Shown here: one piece after another, positions 12,801 through 24,800 of the stretch
How positions within the stretch are numbered: position 1 is the first letter of the stretch
Layout: each line of letters starts with the position of its first letter
Source: Harmothoe impar
Lineage: Eukaryota > Annelida > Polychaeta > Phyllodocida > Polynoidae
Assembly: GCA_947462335.1 (NCBI GenBank)
Contig: OX381704.1
Span: 28,791,955-28,855,954, forward strand
Direction: 5' to 3'
DNA length: 64,000 nt
Translations under genes and position numbers: made by a program
The notes under the pieces: generated by a model
What the model was told of the DNA's origin: nothing
Database searches by the model: none
What the model saw: only the letters and a program-made list of their open reading frames with translations

Positions 12801-15800
12801 GATCCCTCATAATGGGTAAATATTTTGGATCTGTAGGGTAGGGTTGTCAGACCATACAGATTCCTGGAATATCATTACCCAGGGAGTATACATTCATACT
12901 TGTACTTTAACAAAAGTTTAGTTACGCATGTACATATGTATTTGGTCAACTAAAACACAACCCATAACGACAGGTATGAATAGTATGACGTTGTACCTTG
13001 GTTGGCTGGACGTGGGGAGGATCTGCCCCTTTCCATACGCCATCTTCGTAAGCGAAGCGGTTTGGAGGTGCATAGTTACTGGCATACTCGGAGCCCACAT
13101 TCCTATCAAAGAAACACAGGTACATGTTATCATGTATGCAGAATATATATTACACTGAGTTATACTGCACAAAATCCAGTTCAAATTTCAAATGTAACTC
13201 AAAACAAAAGGAGGTTTTAAAATATTCGTGATTCATCTTGTATACAAAAGTTGAATCGAGATTTAATATAATTTATATATGTTGGAAATAACCAACATCA
13301 AGCATAAGATTATGGGTGGCTTTGCTCCAGTGCTAAATTATGTACCTGACTCGGCCGTGTGGGAAGAGTAGATGTGTAGGGTTGAGTGACTCCCTCAGTA
13401 GTCGCTTATCTTCCTCAGTACGTTTGCCGGACCGCAGGCCAGCCGCCCGAAGCTTGTCAGGTGTAATAGCTACAATCAGAAACGATACGTGTTTAGCATC
13501 ATCTTGGTATATCGCATTTGAGAGAGATATTTTTTAAAGACTTAAACCTTTCAGAACATCATGTGGGGTGTACTCCACATTAGGCTGGCATGTGAACATT
13601 TTGAAACATTTTTTCAGCAATAAAATGTCCCTCAGGAAGTTTTTAAAGAAAGGGCGTAGGCTCCCTGAGTCAATAACTTCAACAGTGTTAGTACAACGTA
13701 TAACGGTACGGACACAGTCCAGAAAACTTTTTCAAAAACATATGTTAATGGGCATCCTAAGGCTATTGCATACGACGTGTTGATTCTGACTCTGCAGGGG
13801 CCGGTGAGGCTGGAGGCGTATCACTCGGTGTCATGTATTTGACAGGAGTTAGAACTGTGACAGAATGGTGTTTATATTAAATTTCTTATTACAAATCGTA
13901 TACCGGTAATTGAACAATAGGAGAGGGCAGATCTGAACAACAGAATATCACTTTATTTTTGTAAATGGCTCGTGATCTCAATCTAGCACACACAACTAGG
14001 AAATACAGGGTAGTCAAATACGCCACGTTTCTCTAAGATTGTGTCGACTCAGAGATGTAATCGTTACGTTCTACCACGTACTAGTATGTGTTTATGCATT
14101 CAAAAATGTTCTCATGAAATAGGGGAAATGATAAGGCTTACCTTCAAGGCTTTTGCTGCGCTGCAACTTGGGTTTCTTGGCAGGTGCCAGAGTCTCTACT
14201 GGTACAGGTTTGTATTCATACTTCTTGTAGGCACGGTCGTATTCGGACTGCTTTGGTGGTAAATCGGGGTTGCTGTAGGGTGCCAGCTGTGGGTTACTGT
14301 TGTAGATAATCTGTAAATTAAAATAAATATGTTAAAATTATCATGTACACTTATACAGAGATGCCACTCACTGGTGGAAATCATGTTGGCCCACTTTTTG
14401 TGGGTCAATTGGAATCAGTCAGTCTGTATTGGAAAGTCATTTATGTTTGCTGAGCCCTTTAGCTTGACTCATTTTTATTTTATTCGGATTTGTTTAAAAT
14501 TGGAAATCTAATAACCATACGCTTGTTTTAACCAGTAAGTGTATAGTTTTAAAATAAATTCAGGTTCATTTTGGTATGTGGAGTGTTAACAGACCTGTTC
14601 TGCGGCAAGGAGTGGTGAGGAGTTGACGCCCTTCTTCCATTGGTACTGCATCTGGTACTCAGACAGCCGTTTGGGGCCCCTGGTGCGGGGTGGGGCCACA
14701 CCAGCTCGGTACTTCATAGCGTAGTTTGCCTGTAACACCACAGAGAAATATCTTATAATTCGTTGGTAGAACTAATTACACCCAACAGAGGACATAGATG
14801 AAGGTGGATGGGAGAACAGTGTGATGGTGGGGTGTGTCAGTGTGGGTAGTAGCTGCCTGAGGTGTGAACGCTGTTACTAGTATGTTACCCATCCTGTTTT
14901 CACAGCTAGTACACCAGATAGGTGTGAACACTACAGGTAACACCACAATACAGCAGTAACACCTACTGCAACGTGTCCCCGACATGAAATGGGATTTGTC
15001 AACTACAGGTGAGGTAGAACCTTCGAAACGTGTTTGTCCCGAAATCACCCTTCCCCTTTAAAAAAATAAATACCCCTGCCCATAAAAGTAGATGCGAGTT
15101 CAATATCGAAAAAGAATAAATATGTCATGGGGTACATGCATCTTACTGTGGACATAATCGTGAATTTGGCTCCTTGATATGAGAAGTAGAAACTGCAAGA
15201 TATATCTTCCCTTTATCTCTTTCGCCATAGCCGGCCCTGCTTTAGGTGATGTTAACCATATATACCAAGCCTACCGTGCTAATTAATTAAATATGGTCCG
15301 GCTAATTATATGACAAAATCTAACGTGTGATCCTAATCACAAATGACTCAGGTATTTTTATTTTCATTGGATAAATCGTATGGGCATGTAGCTGGATGAA
15401 GAACCACCTTGCAATGGCTGCAGAATTGTTGGTGTGCTGTCTGTGGTGTGCTGTCTGTGGTGTGCTGCCTGTAGTGTGCTGCCTGTAGTGTGCTGCCTGT
15501 GGTGTGCTTCTGTGGTGTGCTGTCTTTGGTGTGCTGTCTGTAGTGTGCTGCCTGTAGTGTGCTGTCTGTTGTGTGCTGTCTGTAGTGTGCTGTCTGTAGT
15601 GTGCTGTCTGTAGTCAAGTGTGCCTCTGCCCCTACCCACCTACACCAGTACCCAAAGACCCTATCATACAATACCACAAACCTATACTATTTTTGTCCAC
15701 AGATCTGTTCCACAGTGCAGTAAATTGCCGACTGCATGTCCTCTTTTGTCTACAGATTGTTTCCTGCCCTGGTTTATTAACTTTTTGGTCTTAAAAAAAG

Positions 15801-18800
15801 CGTCTTACTCCACCAGAAATGTACATGTACATTGAATTAACTACTACTGCAAAAGAGGACATAAAGTCTACATCAGTACATTCATGTTTGTCTCCATTGA
15901 AGAAATGGACACTGGTTTTTGGTAAAGTTTTTTTAATTCAATGTTTTCAGGCATTTCAAATAGCATCACATGGATTTTTTTCACATCACAGTATTGGGAA
16001 AATGTTCAAGTTTATGATGCATTCAATTATTTTGACTTTATTGGATTTCTTTACCTATCTATCAATCAATGAAAATTATTTTTGTTGTCTGAAAAAAGCG
16101 TCTCACCAAGGCGTCGTATAAGACTCTGGTAGCAGAGCTACCTGAGTCAACAACACAGATTGGGGACTTACCTGGGCCTCTTGTCCTGAGTCAGCTACTC
16201 CCTTATCCAGGTCAGTTTGCACAAACTCGTTGAACTTTCCTGAGCGCTTCTCGCGGGGGTCTGCCGGTCGGCGCTGCAGAGCTTCAGGCTCCTTCTCCTT
16301 ATCCTGGGGTGACTTTATCGCCAATTTAGGTACGACTGGCTTGGCCTTGCGCTGCTTCAGCGGAGGCGGTGGTCGGGATTTGAGAGTGGGCTTGGTGGGT
16401 CGGGAGATGTAGTTGTCAGGTTTACGTTTGATGACAGCTGGGGCGATATCCCTCTCCCTCGGAGCCAGCGGCGGTGAGCGCTCGGCTGTCGGTGGGGCAA
16501 CGCCGTTCTCCACTGATGGCTCATCAGCCTGCAGGAAAGGGTTACAGGAATCAGTATTGTTAATTCAATTTTCAATTTAGGATTTCCAAACTTTCACTTT
16601 GATGCTGAGAGTCTACTTCATTGTCAACAAAAAGCAGGAAAGATTCATGATTCAAGATTCCAGCAAAGAAAGCAGGAATTCCAACAAAATAAGAAAAGTG
16701 CGAGAAACAAGAAATTCAACAGCCTACTGGCTATAAGAGTACATATATTACAAACAGTAGACGAAGCCTTTGCACAATTACATACCACTGGTCGCTGTTA
16801 GATTGGAAGTGAATGGTATAATAACTTGTGGCCGGCTCATTATTAGACTTACTGCCTATCGGGCCCCAGTATGCAGCCAGCAGTCCCCGGGGATTAGACC
16901 CTGTTGGCACAGAGCGCTGCTCCTGCTGCATTCTACAGAACCACCAACATGTCCATACATGCACCTCACCATGCTTGTATAGTAAACCCAACAACTTGAC
17001 TAGGCAGTAAAGCCAAAATGAGTATATAGCACCAAGCCCAACAACATGGGAACCTCTTAGACTTAAGTCTATAGCTGTGTGGTATACGCAGTATTCACCA
17101 AGGTTAGATTCATGTTAGGTTAGCAAGATGGCCGGGAGTGGGGGTATATTGATTAGATGGTCATAGAAATCTATGTCAGACATCTACAAGGGGGTAATTG
17201 AAATTACAGGTCTATACACTGTTTTCAATTCACCAGTCTACGTTAGGAATAGTTCCATGTTATAGCATTAAACCCAGGTGAAACGTCTGTATAGAACCAC
17301 ACAGCACAGGACATAGGCCTACCTGTGGTGAATCATGATTCTGAAGATCAGGGGCGGAAACTGATCGCTTGGCTGATTTCCCTTCAGGGTGGACCGAGCA
17401 GGTTTTGCTTGCCTCTCTGTTTTTGGCGTTCTTTCTATCAGATTTAGATTTTTGCGTTGGCTGAGCCTTGTGCTCACTTTGCGTGTGAGTAGGCTCAGTC
17501 GGTGGCTTTGCTGAAGTCCCGTTAGGCTGGGGCGCCTGGCGGTGGACAGAGTAGAGTTACTCACTTTCCTTTACCCTTGCTTACACATGTATTAATATAA
17601 CGGGTAATTTCAAGATGACTTCAACTTAATAACAAGCCATTCTTGGGAGACCATAATGTTTCCAAAATGTATCACAAATCATAATTTCGTATCAAAACGT
17701 AAAGTGTGCAATTATAGTACAAATACAAAGTACAATGTGCTGAAAAGTTGCGAAATAGCATAACACTTCTAGATATGATATCCTGAAGAAGACCAATTAA
17801 TTTGGTCGAAACGTCGATTCACTCTACATGCTCATAAAGCAACTATTCAACACCTTGTAATCCTCAGCTAATAAAAAGTCAACTATACTGTACATGATTG
17901 TGTCTTGGTTTTGTGTGATACCTCAACCTGAGTAACTTCTAGATATGGCTCTGAAATATTGTGATTTCATGTACACATATTTACAAAACGGAACTGCTAT
18001 GCTATGACACACCACAAACAGTACATTTCTAATTTGCATTACTTAAACATGTATGTTTACCTTTGACGCGCCATTCTTTTCAAGTACCCGGTATTTGACA
18101 CTGGGTGCAAACTTTCCCTGGTCCCCAACAAGGATGTATTCGTCAGTGACGGGTGGTCCCTCATCCAGGTATGTCGTTGACGTACGTGTCAAGTCAACGG
18201 GCTTGCGGCGACTTTGCAGCCGTGGTTCATGGACGTTGGCTATGATTATGTAAAAAGAGTTTTTAGATTAGCACTTTTCTACAAAAACAAAAAAAATCAA
18301 ATCAATTTTACCGATAGTCAAAGAAGGATTCACCAGCCTGTTAGATCACTGAATCCCTGAATAAAGTATTGCATTGTAACAACAGATAATTGTATAATAC
18401 TTTCTATTAATCGTATTGAGCTGCTTTATCTCGCTCGAAAAGTTAATGCATGCTTTAAAATAGGTACCAACTAAGTGGACAATCCAATATACAATTAAAG
18501 TCAATACAATTAGTATCTCTACATCATACAGTTATAGTTATGGATAAGTAGATATGAAACATATCAGGTAAATAGTTACTAAAGCTAGGGGTTTGTAGGA
18601 GTCTTAAGTGTGGGGAAAATGGAAGGGTAATAACTAATTTAAGCTAAATTAGGCAATTAATTATCTTGATCATCAACAGTGCGTCAAAATGCAGATGTCC
18701 GTTGCAGATTAAGGATGCCACAAAGCTTAACAAATTGAATCACATCAGGTTTTCACAAACCATGCAAGACAGACACTTTACAAGTAAGTTATTTTTTGTG

Positions 18801-21800
18801 GATTTTTTTGCCCAAACCCAGACCATTAATATTTCTTTGGACTTGATCCTTTTAAGGCACCCAATTTGAAAGAAATGAATTTCGGATGTATTTTGATTAC
18901 TTCCATGTATGATAAATGTAAAGAACACGGATCAGCTTTGATAACTGATGACAGATGGGCTTGTACCTATTTGCTCCGACTTGAGCCCGGCCACAGGCTT
19001 GGTTGACGGTGGGGCGACATTCGGGCCCAGAAAGTTTTGGTTGTATTCTGAGGTGGTCTGCAATCAGCGAATATGGGAAAACATAGCGGTGAGGACAAGG
19101 CAAAATTCCAGATGATAACGGGAGAAAAAAAGGACAAATTAAAGTAAAAAAATCGCTTCAGCCCAAAGGATCGTTGTCAGGAGAGGATTAAAGTTAGCCT
19201 GTCGCTGTCAGTAGAAAAGGGTAACTAGGCTGCGTCGATGTATAAGCTGGCTCAGGCAACTGGAATATATGCTGCAGGACACGACATGAAACAAAAATTT
19301 AAGTACATGACTGTATTAAATAGATAAGCACTAAGACAAAGGACACTTAACAGGCATGCTAGACGAGTAGGGCTTTACTTGAAGAAGGTCCAGGTGGTTG
19401 TGGATGTACACGGGTAAGGGGAGGAGGGTCAGTAGGGGGGTTGCAGGTTAGTGGTGACCAACATCTTAATCCAAACTAGAGGTAGAAAGATTCCTCAGCA
19501 AAACACTTGACATTCAGTGCAATATTCTTTACACCACGTGTCCATACAGTCAGATATACTAAGTGCACTTCTTGTGGTTGGTCTAGATTGCTTGTACATG
19601 TGTGCAAACTATCTTGATATAAAAATATGTCTACTGATTAAAAAAGAAGATGCATACAAAAAAAAAGACAAAAAAGACAATTTGTAGTCATCTTATCAAT
19701 TGACACTAGAAACCGTGAAGTGAATGCACTGAGAAATCGACTACCGTATTGTTGCGTTTTAGCGCCCTGGCTCTATTATTTACAGCCTGAGAACCCCCCG
19801 GCGTTTATAATAGTGACAGGTGCTCATTTAAAACCTGGTGCTTAAACGCGATAATACGGTATAAATGGGAACTGAGTAGGTTAACGCCGAGACAGCAGGC
19901 ACAGAACGAGGAGTGGCGTGCGGTGAGTACCTATGTCTATGGAGGATACCCCTGCCGGCGGGTACTTCTGTTCATCGATAGGACGGAAGTCCTTACTCAG
20001 ATAGGAGTCCACCCACTTATACTCCCTGTCATACTCGCTGGCTTTCTGAAATGGTTAACAGAATGTGCATTTAGATATAGAATATAAATAGTAGGTTTAG
20101 GATTGCTGCTAACATGTCAGGAATGTGGCCTCAAAAGTTTGACAGGAATTCTATGAAGAAAGCATGAGAAAACAACCAAATGTCGTGTTAGGGAAGTAAA
20201 AACAACTCAAAGAACAATGCAATTCGTGTGTTGATAATAGATATTAGACATTCAAAACAATAACCTTATTCAGAAGAACGTAGAGGATTGCAGTTCTTAA
20301 ATGATTGAACAAATGAGATATTTTAGATTGCTAATTCGAAATATCACGGAGTACTTTCCATGAATTGAACTTTCGATAATGAACTATCTGAACTGTTCAA
20401 AAATTACAGAATACTGTTTTTTGCCCTCAACACTACGATATGGTATTCTATATGCAGGGTAAGCTTTTTCAAGTCTAACTTCCGAAATTACTAACGTACA
20501 ATTACATTGGAATCGAATGTATCTTTTTCGAGAGTGAAGAGAACTTTGCTGTGACTCAAATGCTTCTCTGAGATTAGCTTTTTTTTCCTCGTTTTTTTTT
20601 TCAATTTGGATATATGTTTTCTATCAAGCATAATAGAGTGTTCAAAGAAAATAGTTATGAACAAAATCAGGTGAGGAGACAGCAGTAGTTTCCTTCCCTT
20701 ACAGGTATTGGGATTCTTCTCCCACGTCCCCTTGTATCCCTGTAGTTATAGGTGTGGCCCTTGGCCTTAGTCCTGCTGCTGTAGTGAGGAGTCTTCCAGA
20801 AAATATCAGTCATTATGTGGTTTATATAGGCAGGAGAAAACGAACACTATGATATGGTATTCTTTATGCGGGGTAAGCCTTTTCAAGTTTAGTTTTGGAA
20901 GATACAATTACCAGGACATTAGAATTGAACGCATCTTTTTCGAGAGTGAAGTGCCCTTTGCTGTGACTCAAATGCTTGTCCGAGATTCTCTTTTCTTTTT
21001 TTTTCAATTTGGATATATACTTTTTATTAAGCATAATAGAGTGTTCAAGGAAAATGGTTATGAACAAATCAGGTGAGGAGACAGCAGTAGTTTCCTGCCC
21101 TTACAGGTATTGGGATTCTTCTCCCACGTCCCTTTGTATCCCTGTAGTTATAGGTGTGGCCCTTGGCCTTAGTCCTGCTGCTGTAGTGAGGAGTCTTCCA
21201 GAAAATATCAGACAGTCATTAGGTGGTTTATATATTGTAGGAGAAAACGGGCTCATGATGACGATCTGGTTTGATGGTTCAAAGACATACATGTGCATCA
21301 TTAAGCCTTCACTGGCTTCAGGTGTATCAAGACATACATGTACAGTACTGGTAATCACATTTACAGATGTCAGAATGCGTCTGTTCTTGTATAAGGGTGG
21401 CCAAAATAAATAGCCCCCAGACAGGGGCTATTTTGGCCACCTTAGGCTAAGCAGCCATTTTTGGACATTTTTGACCTCATGTTGTATCCGATACCATTAC
21501 ATAACATAAAATACAAATAAGGATGATGTTATGGACACCCTTGAGAGGGTCTAAAGCTAAGCCTATTTGAAAGTGATATCTTATATGATGCTTCCGAAAG
21601 CGGAAAATCTGACAATATATAGGCCTGTTTGGAACAAAATACCCCCTATTTTAGACTGTTCCAACCATCTGCTTCGGGAGTGCTCATTTTTAAAAAACAG
21701 GGGGGTGGTGAGATTTTGCGCGTAGCGCGCAAATTTTTTTCATTCCCCCTAGAGGGGCCGAAATTTTTTAACCCACCCCCTGCCCCTGGCAGGCCTAGAA

Positions 21801-24800
21801 TCGTGCGCGTTCGCGCCCCTTTGTTTTTTTTTAAATCGAGTCTTATTTTATCCTGGGACAGCATAGTAGCGCGCGGGCTTTTCCCTCAAAACAGGTTGAA
21901 TTTTTTTGACCCCTCCCCCCAAGGCAAGAGGGTTCTAATTTTTTTTACTCCCCGCCCGGTCAAGGGGTCCAAATCTTGTACCCCTCCCCCAAATCCCCCC
22001 ACCCCCCCTGTTGTTAAAAAATGAGCACTCCCTTAGCTGTAAAAATCAGAAATTGTCCTCAGTTTCCATCAATTAAGCTTAGAAATGATGTGTGGGGGGC
22101 GTCTGCAGTATGATCAAAATAGAGATGCCTGGCAAAAACAAATTCAAACTTTAGATAGGCCACTCAAGAAAATAACATGGTTTCTCATCACCGCGCGCAT
22201 CATAAAAATCAGCTTTTGAGGAAATCTTTTTTTTTTTTGCTCATTTTTAATGAAAAATATGATAAAAAAGGACAAATAGAGGATCTATAGGGATATTTGG
22301 TATCAAATTAAAGATAATACTGCCAGTAATCCAGTAGGATAGAAATGACTTACATTTTCCCTACTTTTAAAGGTCCATAAATTCTCAACTACTAAAATGT
22401 GAATTTTGGTCATGAAAAACGTAGATATATATATCATCCCATCCATTTTAGCCCGTGATTTGAGAAAAAAAAAAAAAAAAAAAAAGCCTTCCTCGTCAAA
22501 TTTTTCAGACCTTGCCCTTGGTGATGAGAAACCACTTCTTTTTTTTGAGTGGCCTTATTATAAGGCTTATAAACACCCCCATCTCGAAGCTATACCTAAG
22601 CGCTGACAATCTGGTAGAGTGCCTGGAGAAAGCATTTCCAAATTCTCACATAATACTCTCCGGCCTACCAACATATAGCAACAACGGCAAGAATACCTTA
22701 AAGCAAAACCTTGAAGCCTATCTAAAACACAAACTGGCTAACAACTTCAATATGTGCCTCATGGACAACAGCGGGTTCAACTTAAGGGACCCACTTCACT
22801 TGAGTTTGCGCATAAAAGAAGGTATCTGCACCAGGCTGGCTAAGCTGGCTTACCCTAATCAACCATAGGGGGTTGGGCATACATACTCCGTTGAACAACA
22901 AATCAACAGGAAAACAACTAAAACTATAAAATTATGTTATTGGAATATTCATGGACTCGGTGACAAGCTATCACTACCGCACATTCAAAAACTGATCTCT
23001 AGTCAGGATATAGTAATTCTTAGTGAGATCTGGAAGAGTCCTGACTATAACCCAAATACTTCGAATTATAAATACACTCAGGTAACACGCTCACAGAAAC
23101 ACCCAAATGCTAAAAGGCACTCTGGAGGTATTGGAATTCTTATATCAAAATACATAGAAAAGGGTGTTAAGATTGATAATAAATGTGATTTCCTGGTTTG
23201 GATCCGACTGGACTCTAAATTTTTCGGACTAGAGAGGGACGTGGTGGTAGGTGCTATCTATATCCCACCGGAAGGTTCGTCCTACCTAGCCGAAAATGAT
23301 AATTATTTTGATATTATATCTGAACAACTTGGTGCTCCTGAACTGCAAAATGTTGATCTAGTCTTGTGTGGTGATCTCAATGCTAGAACTGCGTCCATTC
23401 ATGAACTAAGTGACGAAACATATGATTCATGCAATAATGTATTACCTGAGCATAGAATATCAAATGACTGTGTCCTTAATAATAATGGAAAAGAACTTAT
23501 TCAGTTATGTAAAGATACAGAAATGTTAATACTAAATGGTAGGTTTGGTGATACTACAAATACTAGTGCCTTTACATGTCATACCGCAAATGGTCATAGT
23601 GTAGTAGATTATGTTTTATGTAAACTTAACTCTGTTATGATTATGGAAAGGATGGAGATTCTTAACCTTCTCCCAGATTCAGATCATACTCCTGTGACAT
23701 TCTGTGTAAAAGGAGTTGCTCAAAGAATTGGTGCTAATAGAACTAAAGATAATAAACATATGACTTATAAGTGGGACTCTACAAAGAAAGAAATATATAG
23801 AGATGGTATAAGTAGCAATGAATGCATAAATCTAAAGAATTCTATTGTCGCACTTGCGGCAAATGACAATGTTGATATAGAAGAAATAGCCATGGTATAT
23901 TATAAGTTGCTTGATGTTGCTAGTCCTGTTGAAAAACGCTCACCCAGAAAAGCCACATCTGAATTCCCATGTAATAACTGGTATAATGATGAATGCCGCT
24001 CAGCAAAGAAAATTGCAAACGAGTTCAGTAAGTCAAATGAATTACATTCTGAAGAAAATAAGGTAACGTATAGCATACTTAAAAGCAACTACAAGAGAGT
24101 AATACAAAAGGTTAAGAGAAACGCAAAACAAAAAGACGGTCAAGAATTAGATAAAATGCTAGAAACCAATAACCATGCCAAGTTCTGGAAAACATGGGGA
24201 AAATATAAAAGGAAATCTAGCTCTAATGACATTCCCCTTGCTGTATTTGTCAATTGTTTCCAGAAACAGCAAACTCCTCCACATATTGACTACTTCGATT
24301 ATGAAGGCATGGCAAAGCTGGAGCAAACAGTACAACAATTCAGTTTTGGTTATAATCCTGACATGATTGAAAATACTGTGCAATCTCTCTTAGACTCTCC
24401 CTTTACACAGCAAGAGATTCAATATGCTCTTAGGTTAATGAAATCAAACAAGGCAACGGGAACGGATGGAGTTCCCTCTGAATTCCTGAAATATGGTGGG
24501 GAAGACCTGGTGGATGTTCTTCATGTGGTTTTTAATTGTATACTTATGTCTGGTAACTTTCCTGAACGTTGGGCTGAGGGTATAATAAGCCCTTTACACA
24601 AAAAAGGTGATCGAGACAACCCTGAAAACTACAGAAAGATAACAATAATGAACAGCACTTGTAAACTTTTTGAAATTGTTCTAAACAACAGGCTTAAGTT
24701 TAGTAATGAGATGCTAGACATGAATGATCCACTCCAAAATGGGTTTATAGAGAATGGAAGGACCTCAGACAACCTGTTTATTCTATACTCTGCTATAAAG

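Noticed and set aside
15348..15677. His/Thr-rich frames on the minus strand
   Set aside because: They are produced by the 14-bp minisatellite.
20849..21413. Frames of 75 and 145 residues in the tandem duplication
   Set aside because: They are not preserved between the two copies, have no domain, and lie within an MDM1 intron.
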